A DNA stretch of 41,236 nt from CAYNEO01 sp964396245 (GCA_964396245.1 CAYNEO010000032.1:1-41236), one strand, 5' to 3'. Shown: positions 14,571 through 23,901, counted from the stretch's first letter. The notes: a model not told the origin generated them from the letters alone. Numbers and translations: made by a program.

Positions 14571-16309
14571 CCAAACAGCAATGGCGTCTTGGCTTGACGT
14601 TTGTTCTCATCATCGTTGCTGTCCTTGCCTTCTGGGACACGTTCAGAGTCTGGACGATGAGTCCTCAGGAGAAAGCGCAGCTCGAGGAAAACGACCCCGG
14701 CAAGCTCCTCGAAATGGAGCAGAGTGCCATACGGCTCGGCCTCGATCTTCAGGGTGGAATCCACGTGGTTTTGCGCGTCAAGACCGAGGACATCGAAAGA
14801 GCCGCCAGGGAGGGCGCGGTCGATCGCGCCATTCAGATCATCCGCACCCGTGTTGACGGCCTCGGGGTCGCCGAACCCGTCATCCAGAAACAGGGGGATG
14901 ACAGAATCATTGTCGATCTGCCCGGCTATACCGATGCCAACCGGGCCGAAGAACTCATCGGTCAGACCGCGGTGCTCGAGTTCAAGCTGCTCGAGAATAT
15001 GGATAACGCCCAGCTCGTACTCGATCGCATCGATTCCGTGGTCTATGCGTACGAGACCGCTAAAGAAGCGGGAGAAGACACCACCGGCGCACCTGCCGCC
15101 GCAAGGACCGACACCGGTGCCGTGCAGGACACCTCTGGCGCCGAACACTCCGCCTCCGATGTCCTTTCGGAGCTGATGGGCGACAGCGCGGCAGCGGCGG
15201 AGTCACTCGACTTCAGCTACGACGAAGAGCTCAACCCGGAAGAAAACACGCATCCGTTCACCAGCCTTCTGGAACCTTCCCTCTATGATGCCTCCACCGC
15301 CACCAACTGGCCCGGCTTCATGGTCACCAAAAGGAACAAGCCGAAACTCGACAAGTGGCTCGCCCTGCCGCAGGTCCAGAAAGTCATTCCGGTCGATGTC
15401 GAGTTTGCCTGGTCCACGCGCTCTGAAATCCGCAATAACCAGGAAGTTTATGAGATCTACCTGCTCAAGCGCAAGGTCCAGTTCCTCGGCAAGTTCCTCG
15501 AGGACATCAGCCTCGGCCGCGCCGGCAACGGCATCGATTACGCCGTGAACTTCAAGCTCTCCGGCGATGGTGCGGCACGGTTCGCCCAGCTTACCGGATC
15601 GAATCTCCATAAACCGCTGGCCATCGTGATCGACAATCGCGTGGAATCGGCCGCGTTCATCAACTCGAAAATCCGCACCCGCGGCGAGATCACCATGGGC
15701 GCCTCGGCCACGATACAGGACGCCAACAACCTTTCTATCGTTCTCAAAGCCGGTGCCCTTCCCGCACCCGTCGAGATCATCGAAAAGAACGTCGTGGGCG
15801 CCACCCTCGGCGAGGATTCCATCCGCAAGGGATTCTATTCCTCTCTCGTGGGCCTTGCCCTCGTCCTGCTGTACATCGGTATCTACTACCGTGTTTCCGG
15901 CGTCATTGCCGATGTCGGTTTGCTGTTCAACATCTTCTTCCTGCTGGCGGTGATGGCCGGTCTCGGCGCCACGCTGACCATGCCGGGGATTGCGGGGATT
16001 ATCCTCACCATTGGTATCTCCGTCGATGCCAACATCCTGATATTCGAGCGAATACGAGAAGAACTCAGAACCGGTAAAACCGTGCGGGCGGCGATCGATG
16101 CCGGCTATGAACGAGCCTTTGTGGCCATCTTTGACTCGCACGTTACCACCCTGATCACCGCCGGCGCCCTGTTCCTCCTCGGTTCCGGCCCCATCAAGGG
16201 TTTTGCTGTCACCCTGTTCTGGGGTGTTACCATTTCGCTGTACACCGCCTACGTGATCACCAAGGCGATTTTCGACATTCGCAAAGGGTATCGGACCCTG
16301 AGCATTTAA
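14567..16309 (+). CDS. secD: Protein translocase subunit SecD
   Basis: 580-residue inner-membrane subunit of SecDF, which uses the proton-motive force to pull preproteins out of SecYEG on the periplasmic side. Helix 1 covers residues 8-24. The first family motif LGLDLQGG is at 57-64, followed by RVDGLGVAEP. The C-terminal RND-like membrane domain begins after GDGAARFAQLTG and VLKAGALPAPVEIIEKNVVGA (about 392-412) and has five helices. A low-complexity, Thr/Ala/Ser/Glu-rich segment at about residues 166-250 interrupts the large periplasmic domain and is not typical of short SecD proteins. AAAGGA lies six bases before the ATG. secF follows after 13 bases. Confidence 0.96.
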   Translation: MSKQQWRLGLTFVLIIVAVLAFWDTFRVWTMSPQEKAQLEENDPGKLLEMEQSAIRLGLDLQGGIHVVLRVKTEDIERAAREGAVDRAIQIIRTRVDGLGVAEPVIQKQGDDRIIVDLPGYTDANRAEELIGQTAVLEFKLLENMDNAQLVLDRIDSVVYAYETAKEAGEDTTGAPAAARTDTGAVQDTSGAEHSASDVLSELMGDSAAAAESLDFSYDEELNPEENTHPFTSLLEPSLYDASTATNWPGFMVTKRNKPKLDKWLALPQVQKVIPVDVEFAWSTRSEIRNNQEVYEIYLLKRKVQFLGKFLEDISLGRAGNGIDYAVNFKLSGDGAARFAQLTGSNLHKPLAIVIDNRVESAAFINSKIRTRGEITMGASATIQDANNLSIVLKAGALPAPVEIIEKNVVGATLGEDSIRKGFYSSLVGLALVLLYIGIYYRVSGVIADVGLLFNIFFLLAVMAGLGATLTMPGIAGIILTIGISVDANILIFERIREELRTGKTVRAAIDAGYERAFVAIFDSHVTTLITAGALFLLGSGPIKGFAVTLFWGVTISLYTAYVITKAIFDIRKGYRTLSI

Positions 16310-16322
16310 CGGAGAGAATGTA

Positions 16323-17249
16323 ATGTTTAGATTAATTCCAGATACAAAGATCGACTTCATCGGGAAACGGAAGTACGCCTTCGTGCTCTCGGCCATCCTG
16401 ATCGCTCTCGGGTTGTTCGCTTTCGTGATGATATCGCTGGGCAAGGGTAACCTCGGGATCGACTTTGCCGGTGGAGTCATGTTGCAGGGTCACTTCGAAA
16501 ATACGGTCACCATCGATCAGCTGCGAAACGCCCTCGGCGGCGAGTTCCCCGACGCCCAGGTGACCCAGATCGAGGACTTCCAGGAGCCCAATGCCTTTAT
16601 CATCAAGGTAAAAGCCCCGGGGCAGGAGGGCGAGGGCGAGCAGAGACTGAACGATATCAATGCCCTGCTTGAAAATAAGTTCGCCGGTAACAAGTTCATC
16701 ACGGATTCCGAACATGTGATAGGACCGGCAGTTGGACAGACCCTCCGGAAAGATGCCCGGTGGGCGGTCATCATCTCGTTGATCGGGATCCTTGGCTACA
16801 TTGCCCTCCGTTTCGACTTCCGCTCCGGAGTGGCGGCAACTGTTGCGACCTTCCACGACGTGCTCGCCGTTCTCGGGATAACCTTCTTCCTTGGTCTCGA
16901 GTTCGACCTGCTGATAGTCACGGCGCTCCTGACCCTGGCGGGATACTCACTCACCGACACGGTGGTCGTCTACGACCGTATCCGCGAGAACCTGAGAAAA
17001 TTCCGCGCACGGGGTGAGTTCGTGGGCGCTGTCAATAAGTCCATCAACGACGTGCTGTCCCGTACGTTCAACACGTCCATCACCGTGCTGGTCGTGGTAA
17101 TCATCCTGTTCTTCTTCGGCGGCGAAGTTCTCCGTAACTTCTCGCTGTCGCTCATCCTCGGGGTGATCATCGGGACTTACAGCTCGGTATTCGTGGCCAG
17201 CCCGATCGTTGTCGAATGGGAAGCCCGTTCACCGAAACGGTTCAAATAA
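16323..17249 (+). CDS. secF: Protein translocase subunit SecF
   Basis: 308 residues, the standard SecF length. The N-terminal helix is at about residues 19-40, then the periplasmic P1-like domain with the signature LGIDFAGGVMLQ (44-55). The membrane half starts at VGPAVGQTLRKDA and carries the conserved helix motif YSLTDTVVVYDRIREN, characteristic of SecF (in SecD the equivalent is SVDANILIFERIREE, also seen next door). It partners with SecD in a six-plus-six helix proton-driven motor. GGAGAG precedes the ATG. A strong intrinsic terminator 22 bases after the stop ends the unit. Confidence 0.97.
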   Translation: MFRLIPDTKIDFIGKRKYAFVLSAILIALGLFAFVMISLGKGNLGIDFAGGVMLQGHFENTVTIDQLRNALGGEFPDAQVTQIEDFQEPNAFIIKVKAPGQEGEGEQRLNDINALLENKFAGNKFITDSEHVIGPAVGQTLRKDARWAVIISLIGILGYIALRFDFRSGVAATVATFHDVLAVLGITFFLGLEFDLLIVTALLTLAGYSLTDTVVVYDRIRENLRKFRARGEFVGAVNKSINDVLSRTFNTSITVLVVVIILFFFGGEVLRNFSLSLILGVIIGTYSSVFVASPIVVEWEARSPKRFK

Positions 17250-17271
17250 GCTGATACCGGCTTTCGATACA

Positions 17272-17300
17272 GCCGCCCGCTACTCGCGGGCGGCTTTTTT
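17272..17300 (+). terminator. Rho-independent terminator after secF
   Basis: GCCGCCCGC (17272-17280), loop TACTC, GCGGGCGGC (17286-17294), then six T (17295-17300). This is a perfect 9-bp GC-rich stem with a U-tract, an unambiguous intrinsic terminator that separates secDF from the following envelope genes. Confidence 0.95.
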
Positions 17301-17365
17301 GTGTTGCCCGTGTGTCAATTCTGTGCGCCACCCAGAAAATATCAACGAAAAAGCCGGTTCCCCTG

Positions 17366-17371
17366 TATATT
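17366..17371 (+). promoter_or_regulatory. -10 box (TATATT) ahead of the DUF4159 gene
   Basis: TATATT at 17366-17371 predicts a start near 17378 and a leader of about 12 bases holding AGGAG (17381-17385) before the ATG at 17390. No convincing -35 hexamer is seen at 16-18 bases upstream, so activator dependence or another sigma factor is possible. Confidence 0.45.
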
Positions 17372-17389
17372 ATAGTGATGAGGAGAAGT

Positions 17390-18121
17390 ATGCTCAAAAT
17401 CCCCGCTTTACTGCTAATCTCAGCCGTTTTCACGGTCTCGGCGGCAGTCGGTCAGAATAACCTCATGCAGCGCTTCCAATACACGCCCAATGCCTACGTT
17501 CAGGACAAAGGGTATAACCCCGACCCTTCTGCCATCAAAGTCGCCCGACTGCACTACGGCGGCGGCGGTGATTGGTACTGGGGCAACTCAGCGATTCCCA
17601 ACTTTCTCCAATTCATTCGGGAAAACACGAACTTTCCGGTCGATACCATCGAACGACAGGTCAAAATCATGGATCCTGACCTGTTTCAATACCCGTTTTT
17701 GTTCGCTACCGGACACGGCGTCATAAGCTTCTCCGCCGAGGAAAAAGAACGCCTCCGGCAGTACCTGCTCGGCGGCGGGTTCCTCTTCGTCAACGACTCG
17801 TACGGCATGGACAAAACCTTCCGCAAGGAAATGCAGGACCTGTTCCCGGAAAGGGAAGTAGTCGAACTTCCGTTCGATCACCCGATCTACCACTCGTTTT
17901 ATGACTTCCCGAACGGCCCGCCGAAAATCCACGAGCACGACGGCAAACCGCCGCGCGGCTACGCTATTATCCTGAACGGGCGGGTGGCAATGTATTTTCT
18001 TGTCGAGTCGGATATCGGCGATGGTTGGGAGGACCCGCAGGTCCACAACGATCCCGAAGCCAAGCGGCTCGAAGCCCTCAAGATGGGCTTGAACCTGTTG
18101 ACATACGCACTGTTATATTGA
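17390..18121 (+). CDS. DUF4159 family exported protein
   Basis: 243 residues from the ATG at 17390, chosen because AGGAG (17381-17385) lies just before it. In-frame GTG 17375 and ATG 17378 are alternatives, but they lie at or before the predicted transcription start. Residues 1-21 form a signal peptide (MLKIPALLLISAVFTVSAAV). The mature part has the DUF4159 pattern: a GGGGDWYWGN motif near the start, FATGHGVISFSAEEKERLRQYL and the glycine-rich LLGGGFLFVNDSYG. This resembles the class I glutamine amidotransferase-like fold often assigned to the family, but no catalytic Cys is obvious and the biochemical function is unknown. It sits directly upstream of the DUF4175-like gene, a pairing that suggests a shared envelope role (inference). 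Confidence 0.85.
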   Translation: MLKIPALLLISAVFTVSAAVGQNNLMQRFQYTPNAYVQDKGYNPDPSAIKVARLHYGGGGDWYWGNSAIPNFLQFIRENTNFPVDTIERQVKIMDPDLFQYPFLFATGHGVISFSAEEKERLRQYLLGGGFLFVNDSYGMDKTFRKEMQDLFPEREVVELPFDHPIYHSFYDFPNGPPKIHEHDGKPPRGYAIILNGRVAMYFLVESDIGDGWEDPQVHNDPEAKRLEALKMGLNLLTYALLY

Positions 18122-18165
18122 GTACTTCAGACTTTTATGCCGATTATACCGGCATGCGGCATAGA

Positions 18166-18193
18166 TTACCATATAGATTCCGGGCGATATAAC
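18166..18193 (+). promoter_or_regulatory. Possible promoter before the DUF4175-like gene
   Basis: TTACCA (18166-18171), 16 bases, TATAAC (18188-18193): four and five consensus matches. The next gene starts at 18217. An inverted repeat, ATGCCG-N7-CGGCAT (18137-18155), lies just upstream; it has no T-tract and may be a weak operator or a message-end hairpin of the DUF4159 transcript. Confidence 0.4.
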
Positions 18194-18216
18194 ACAGCAA
18201 CCTCGAGGGCAGAGTC

Positions 18217-21200
18217 ATGAAAGAGATACTTTCCAGCACATCGCTCATCTCCAGGCTGAAAGCCGTTCTCCTCAAACAGCGCATCGTGCTTTTCTCGGCC
18301 GGTCTTCTGACCACTGTCGCCGTCATCGCCGCGATCGCTATCGGCTTCTCGCTTCTGGCCAACGTCATGATTCTCCCCGTCTGGCTGAAAATCGCCCTCC
18401 TTGCCGCCGCCGGGATGACTACCGTCTATTTCTTCGCTCGGTATGCCCTTGTCCGCCTTTTCCGCGGCAATGTTGATCAGGTGGCCGTCCGACTCGAGGA
18501 AAAGCACCCCGACCTCAAGGGAAGACTCATCGCCGCCGTCCAGTTCGTGCGCATGAAAGACAGCCCGGGATACTCCCATGAGCTAATCCAGATAACCGAG
18601 AGGCAGGCGCTTAAAGAAGCCGGTCTGATTAACTTCAACGAAGTCGTCTCTTACTTCCCGGTGCTCCGAACTTCGCGACTGGTAGGTATCGCCGCTGTCG
18701 TCGCCGTAGCGCTCCTCTTTATGTTCCCCGGTCTGTTCAGCTACTCGTACGAAGTCTACTCCAACCCGACCACCGAGGTCGCGCCGCCCCTCGCTTACAG
18801 CGTTGTTCCGACTCCCGCCTCCGGCGAATGGGTCAAGTACCGCGATATTGAAATCGGCGCCTCCGTGTTCGGTCTCCGCCTCCCCGAGGTGGCGTATATT
18901 CACTACCGGCTTGCCGACGGTCAGTGGCAAAAGTCAAAGGTAGACCTCAAAAAACTGAACGCCGTTTCCAACGAAACCGGCGACTCCCTGGCCTTCGCCA
19001 TCACGCTTCGCCAGATCAACAAATCTTTCGACTATTACGTGGAAGCCGGCCGGATCAAAACCGAGATGCAGAAGATCGATGTTGTCGACCGTCCCCGCGT
19101 CAATGATATCCAGCTGTCAATCTTCTATCCCGACTACACCGGCCTGCCGCCGTCCACCATCAATGAAAACAACGGTTCCTTCTCGGCCGTCGTCGGCAGC
19201 CGCGTGAATATGAAAGTCGAATCCAACCTGCCGGTCGAGCACACTTCGCTGGTATTCGATGACTCCAGCCGGATCCAGCTCAAATCCGCCGGGAAGACCG
19301 CCGAGGCGTCGCTCGTAGTCGACAAATCTCGCTCATACTACATAGAACTCCTCGATCATCTCGGTGAGAAAAACCCGGATCCGATCCAATACTACATCAC
19401 CGCCGTACCCGATGAGTACCCGTCTGTCGAGGTCCTCTATCCCGGCTTTAATGTTAATCTGACCGAGGACATGCTGCTGCCGCTGAAAGTGCATATCTAC
19501 GATGATTACGGATTCTCGTCGCTTGTCCTCAAATACACCATCGTCGCGCAGGGGAGACCCGCCGATGAAAATGTAGCGGTCATCCACTATCCGGAAAAGA
19601 TCAAAACCGAAGGTGAAGTGGAATTCAACTGGGACCTGAACCAGTTCGCGCTCTATCCCGGTGATTATGTGGTGTACTATTTCGAGATCGCCGACAACGA
19701 CCGTATCTCCGGACCCAAGATTTCAAAGTCACGCCAATACATTGCCCGCCTGCCCTCGCTCGATGAAATGATCGCCCAGACCGACCAGGAAAGCCGCCAG
19801 CGTATCAGCGAAACCGAAAACCTCATCAAGAGCGGCAAGGATCTGGCCGAGCGTTTGAAACAGGCGGTGCGGAAATTCGAGGCCGAATCCCGCCGCGGGG
19901 AAAAATCCGACTGGCAGCAACAGAAAGAGCTGGAATCGATCGCCGACAAGAATGCCGAGATGATGAAACAGGTCGACCAGATGGCGGACAAAATGCAGTC
20001 ATCCCTCGACAAGATGCAGGATAATGCCCTGATGAGCCGCGAGATCATGGAAAAGCTGCAGGAAATCCAGAAGCTTTTCGAAGAAGTCGCCACCCCGGAA
20101 ATGAAAGAAGCCCAGAGACAGCTCCAGGAAGCGCTCAAGAACATGGATCGCGATAAACTGGAACAGGCCCTCAAGGACTTCGAAATGTCCCAGCAGGAAC
20201 TCCTCGACCGACTCGAGCGAACCCTCGCTCTGCTCAAAAAGTTGCAGGTTGAACAGAAAATGGAAGCCATGGTTCGCAAGGCTGAACAGCTTGTCGAAAG
20301 ACAGGGTCAGGTCAACGACCAGACCGAATCCGGCCAGTCCGAGCAGCTCCCCAAGCTGAGCAAGTCCGAGGAAGAGATCAAGGCCTCCCTCGACGGCCTC
20401 AAAAAGGATGTCGATGACCTCAACAAGCTTCTCGAGGAAGCCAAAATGCAGGATTCGGAGGAAGCCCGGAAGTTTTCCGAGGCGGTCAAAAATTCTACTG
20501 CTGATCAGAATATGCAGCAGATGTCGCAGCTCCTCCAGCAGCAGAAAAAAGATCCGGCCCTCAACGAAGGTCAGCAATCGCGGAGCAAGCTGCTCGATAT
20601 GCTCGACCAGATGCGTGAACAGCAGATGGCAATGAAAAACGATCAGGGCGAAGAGCTCAAACAGGCCATGAAACGCGCTATCGATGACGCCAATCAGCTG
20701 TCCAAGGACCAGGAAGATCTCCTGCGCCGCGCCGCTGAAATGAGCGCGGCCTCCATGACCATCAGGGATCTGGCCCGATCCCAGCAGGATATCGAGAACG
20801 CCTGCAGCGGCTTGAGAAACACTCTCTCCGAACTCGGGAAAGCCTCACCGTTTCTCGCTAACGAGATGTCCATGCTCATGGATCAAACTATCAAGAGCAT
20901 GGAAGCGGCGACCGGCCAGCTCGATTCCCGGAGAGGACCCGCCGCCGTCCAGCAGCAGCGCGACGCCATGGCCCGCCTGAACCGCGTCTCGCTTCGCCTC
21001 ATGGAATCGCTCGAAAAGCAGAGCCAGTGCCAGAATCCGAATAATTGCAACAGCGGCATTGCCAAGCTCGAATCGCTCTGCAACAAGCAGAACAACCTCA
21101 ATACCCAGACGCAGAAACAATGCAACAACCCGAAAATGTCTTCCGAAGCCAAACAGCAGATGAGAGCCGGGATGGAACGTCTCGCCGGCGAACAGGCCGC

Positions 21201-21618
21201 CATCAGAAAATCAATGCAGGAACTCGAAAAGGAATTCGGCAATTCCCGACAGGTCCTCGGCCGCCTCTCGGACATCGCCGACGAAATGAAAAAGGTCGAA
21301 GAAGAACTCGCTAACGGCGAAGCCGGCCAGCACACGACCGAGCGCCAGTTACAGATATACTCGCGCATGCTCGAGGCCACGCGGTCATTGCAGCGAAAAG
21401 ACTATACCAACCAGCGCCAGGCAACCACTGCCAAAGAGAACATCTACTACGTACCGCCGGCCCTGTCATCGGAGATCCTCAACGACCAGACAAAAATCGA
21501 GGATCGTCTGCGGCAGTATCTCGGCGACGATTACCCGGCGCAATACGAGGAACAGATCAAAGCCTACTTCCGGGCCTTGCTCCAGCTTCAGTATCAAAAC
21601 TCTCCCGAGCAGCCATAG
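18217..21618 (+). CDS. DUF4175-like membrane-anchored giant coiled-coil protein
   Basis: 1133 residues. Three hydrophobic helices lie in the first 175 residues (about 28-50, 54-75 and 155-173), with the pattern of DUF4175-type proteins. A predicted beta-rich region follows (about 180-510). From about residue 515 to 1080 comes a very long Gln-, Met-, Lys- and Glu-rich coiled coil, for example around DKMQSSLDKMQDNALMSREIM. Inside it is a cysteine- and asparagine-rich insert with C938, C944, C955 and C969, which is odd for a coiled coil. The C terminus (YPAQYEEQIKAYFRALLQL) is globular-like. The family's function is unknown. Neighbouring DUF4159 and TPR proteins point to an envelope assembly. 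The upstream GAGG is weak. The TPR gene follows after 23 bases and is probably co-transcribed. Confidence 0.72.
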   Translation: MKEILSSTSLISRLKAVLLKQRIVLFSAGLLTTVAVIAAIAIGFSLLANVMILPVWLKIALLAAAGMTTVYFFARYALVRLFRGNVDQVAVRLEEKHPDLKGRLIAAVQFVRMKDSPGYSHELIQITERQALKEAGLINFNEVVSYFPVLRTSRLVGIAAVVAVALLFMFPGLFSYSYEVYSNPTTEVAPPLAYSVVPTPASGEWVKYRDIEIGASVFGLRLPEVAYIHYRLADGQWQKSKVDLKKLNAVSNETGDSLAFAITLRQINKSFDYYVEAGRIKTEMQKIDVVDRPRVNDIQLSIFYPDYTGLPPSTINENNGSFSAVVGSRVNMKVESNLPVEHTSLVFDDSSRIQLKSAGKTAEASLVVDKSRSYYIELLDHLGEKNPDPIQYYITAVPDEYPSVEVLYPGFNVNLTEDMLLPLKVHIYDDYGFSSLVLKYTIVAQGRPADENVAVIHYPEKIKTEGEVEFNWDLNQFALYPGDYVVYYFEIADNDRISGPKISKSRQYIARLPSLDEMIAQTDQESRQRISETENLIKSGKDLAERLKQAVRKFEAESRRGEKSDWQQQKELESIADKNAEMMKQVDQMADKMQSSLDKMQDNALMSREIMEKLQEIQKLFEEVATPEMKEAQRQLQEALKNMDRDKLEQALKDFEMSQQELLDRLERTLALLKKLQVEQKMEAMVRKAEQLVERQGQVNDQTESGQSEQLPKLSKSEEEIKASLDGLKKDVDDLNKLLEEAKMQDSEEARKFSEAVKNSTADQNMQQMSQLLQQQKKDPALNEGQQSRSKLLDMLDQMREQQMAMKNDQGEELKQAMKRAIDDANQLSKDQEDLLRRAAEMSAASMTIRDLARSQQDIENACSGLRNTLSELGKASPFLANEMSMLMDQTIKSMEAATGQLDSRRGPAAVQQQRDAMARLNRVSLRLMESLEKQSQCQNPNNCNSGIAKLESLCNKQNNLNTQTQKQCNNPKMSSEAKQQMRAGMERLAGEQAAIRKSMQELEKEFGNSRQVLGRLSDIADEMKKVEEELANGEAGQHTTERQLQIYSRMLEATRSLQRKDYTNQRQATTAKENIYYVPPALSSEILNDQTKIEDRLRQYLGDDYPAQYEEQIKAYFRALLQLQYQNSPEQP

Positions 21619-21641
21619 GAGTCGGTTAACAGGGCGCAATT

Positions 21642-23495
21642 ATGATTCGACAGTATAAACAACTCATCATATTGATGCTGGCTTTCTCTCTGGCACTCGG
21701 GAGTATTGGACGGGCGCAGACTACCAAAGTGGTCAGCCCCGAGGCCCGTCCGCTCAGGATACAGAATGTCGATAATTACAGTCGCAAGCTCATGGTCGCC
21801 CGACAGACCATGGGACAGCAAAACTACGAAGGCGCCGCCGCCCTGCTCGAGACGCTCCTCGATGAACGACCGGATGATAACGTTGTCAGCAATTTACTGT
21901 TGCAGTGCTACCAGCAGTTGAAGCAGTATTTCAAGGCCGAAGTATTCGCCAGGCGCCTGGTCGACCGATATCCGGCCAACCTCGCCTATCGAATGACCTA
22001 CGCCGAATTGCTGGCCCAGCAGGGGAAAAACGACGAGGCCGTCGCTGCGTACCGCGACGCCCGGGCATTGATCACACCATTCGATGAAATGCGGTTCTCC
22101 CAGTTGATCTCGAGCATGATGAATTCGGGCTTCGATGACCTCACGCTGCATCTGATAGATTCGCTCCGGACCGGGCGCAACGACACTGTTCTCTTCGCCC
22201 TCCCCAAGGGCGCCATTCTCGAAAAACAACAGGAGTATGCCGCCGCCGTTCAGGAGTACTATCCGTTGCTTCTCGAAGATACCACCATGAAAGCGGTCAA
22301 CGCCGAGAAACGCATCCTGTCGCTCCTCGGTTTCGTGGACTCCGCAGACAAGACGGAAAAAGCTCTGTTAGCGCTCTCCGGGAATATGGTCAACGAACGT
22401 ATTCTCGATCTGCTCGCCGCCCACTATATACGCTCCGAGCAATTCGACAAAGCCTACGACTTCTCCGTCCGCCAGGACTCAATTCAAAACTCCGGCGGTA
22501 AGCCGCTCATGCACTACATGCAGCAGTGTCAGGAGCGCAGACTCTGGCCGGAAGTCATCCGCATGGGCGAATATATGCTGTCCAGATACCCCGGAGGTGT
22601 TTATCACATCCAGTCGATGTTTGTCTATGCCGAGGCGCTTGCCGGCGTCGGACAAACCGACAGCGCCATTGCCGTCTACAGCCGGATTGCCTCCGATGTC
22701 CCCGCCGACCGTGACAGAGCCGAAGCGCTGTATCGGATGGGCGAATTGTACCTCAGCGGTATTCACGACTACTCGACGGCGCTCACATACTTCGATTCCG
22801 TGGCCGCTAACTACCGCCAGGGGATGGGGTACCTGCAATCTCTCCGTCGTATCCCGTATTGCTACCTGCGTCTCGGTGATCTTGAAACCGCCTCGGCCAA
22901 ATTCGGTCAGTTGCTCAACATGCGACTGCCGGAGGATATGCAGGAGGAAGTCCACTACTACCTCGCACTGATATCATTCTTCAGGCATGATTTTGACACC
23001 GCTGACGCCGCCCTTCGCAAGCTCGTTCTCGACTACCCCGAAGGATTCTACGTTAACGACGCCCTTGAACTTGTTTCGCTGAAGACAGAAGCCGGCGGTG
23101 CTGCGGATCTGCTCGGACACTACGCCAATGCGCTTTTCTACAGCGAGCGAATGATGACTGATTCTGCGGGGGAAGAATTGATGGCTGTGGTGGATGCCGA
23201 GAACAAGGCGCTGGCCGACATCGCCCTGTATAGATTGACCCGGATGGAATTGAACCGGCAGGACTCCAGCCAGGCGCTGGTCTTTATCGATCAGTTAGCG
23301 ACTGATTACCCCGACTCGTACTATCTGCCGTATGGCCTCAACATCAAGGCCGACATTCTCGTCCACCGGGCCGGGTCAATCGATGAGGCCAAATCTATCT
23401 ACCGGATGTTACTCGAGAAGTACCCCAATTACCCGTTTATTTCCGACGTAAGAAAGAAACTTCGCCGGCTCGAGGCCGATGTCCTCGTCGGCTAG
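21642..23495 (+). CDS. Exported tetratricopeptide-repeat protein
   Basis: 617 residues. Residues 1-26 form a signal peptide (MIRQYKQLIILMLAFSLALG, cleavage near GRAQ). The remainder is helical-repeat sequence with recognisable TPR units, for example around residues 50-100 (NYEGAAALLETLLDERPDDN), 220-260, 325-370 (GQTDSAIAVYSRIASDVPAD), 390-450 and 560-610 (IDEAKSIYRMLLEKYPNYPF). The recurrent [L/A]-x-x-YP turns are typical of periplasmic TPR/BamD-like scaffolds. It probably mediates protein-protein contacts in the periplasm, perhaps with the upstream DUF4175-like coiled coil, from which it is separated by 23 bases. The stop overlaps the convergent small membrane protein gene by four bases. 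Confidence 0.85.
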   Translation: MIRQYKQLIILMLAFSLALGSIGRAQTTKVVSPEARPLRIQNVDNYSRKLMVARQTMGQQNYEGAAALLETLLDERPDDNVVSNLLLQCYQQLKQYFKAEVFARRLVDRYPANLAYRMTYAELLAQQGKNDEAVAAYRDARALITPFDEMRFSQLISSMMNSGFDDLTLHLIDSLRTGRNDTVLFALPKGAILEKQQEYAAAVQEYYPLLLEDTTMKAVNAEKRILSLLGFVDSADKTEKALLALSGNMVNERILDLLAAHYIRSEQFDKAYDFSVRQDSIQNSGGKPLMHYMQQCQERRLWPEVIRMGEYMLSRYPGGVYHIQSMFVYAEALAGVGQTDSAIAVYSRIASDVPADRDRAEALYRMGELYLSGIHDYSTALTYFDSVAANYRQGMGYLQSLRRIPYCYLRLGDLETASAKFGQLLNMRLPEDMQEEVHYYLALISFFRHDFDTADAALRKLVLDYPEGFYVNDALELVSLKTEAGGAADLLGHYANALFYSERMMTDSAGEELMAVVDAENKALADIALYRLTRMELNRQDSSQALVFIDQLATDYPDSYYLPYGLNIKADILVHRAGSIDEAKSIYRMLLEKYPNYPFISDVRKKLRRLEADVLVG

Positions 23496-23743
23496 CGCGG
23501 CTCCGCCAGCTGACGTTCACCTTCTCTCAACACCGCCAGCTGCTGCTCCAGAGCACGAATCTTCTTCTGGTACTGCTCCTTGGCCTTCTCCTTCGCCTTG
23601 GTCGTCGTCCGAATCAACAGTCCCAGCGATATCAACATGAAGAGGACGGAATTTACCTGGCGGAAGATGTTGCCCATATTGTAGATAGAATCCAGAAACG
23701 CGAGTACCCCCAGCGCAAACAATAACGAACACCAAACAAACAT
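23492..23743 (-). CDS. Small membrane-anchored coiled-coil protein
   Basis: 83 residues. The frame is open further upstream, but the start is placed at the ATG ending at 23743 because GGAGG precedes it by six bases on the minus strand and the upstream residues are not protein-like. Two hydrophobic stretches occupy residues 1-16 (MFVWCSLLFALGVLAF) and about 29-42 (VNSVLFMLISLGLLI). A basic coiled-coil tail (AKEKAKEQYQKKIRALEQQL) runs to the end. I do not recognise the family. It converges with the TPR gene (stops overlap by four bases) and diverges from the DUF2723 gene. Confidence 0.65.
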   Translation of the reverse strand: MFVWCSLLFALGVLAFLDSIYNMGNIFRQVNSVLFMLISLGLLIRTTTKAKEKAKEQYQKKIRALEQQLAVLREGERQLAEPR

Positions 23744-23792
23744 GGTTGCCTCCGGTTTATTAATCTCTGTGTGCTCTTCCGAGTAAAAATTC

Positions 23793-23820
23793 TTGTGGTA
23801 TGCGGTGATAGCCCTATATT
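23793..23820 (+). promoter_or_regulatory. Promoter of the first DUF2723 gene
   Basis: TTGTGG (23793-23798), a 16-base spacer and TATATT (23815-23820). The predicted start is near 23827, about 75 bases before the TTG at 23902. It lies in the 158-base divergent region between the small membrane protein gene and the DUF2723 gene. Confidence 0.55.
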
Positions 23821-23901
23821 GTTGCCGGACTATCCGTCGCAATGCCTATGTTCTAACTAATCGGTAACTTAACAGGGTCTCTTTAGAGTGGGAATTATGG
23901 T

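Noticed and set aside
15203..16480. Long antisense frame across secD and the start of secF
   Set aside because: Opposite strand of two certain genes and no ribosome site. The product is low in complexity.
18137..18155. ATGCCG/CGGCAT hairpin after the DUF4159 gene as a terminator
   Set aside because: The 6-bp stem has no following T-tract; reported only as context of the next promoter.
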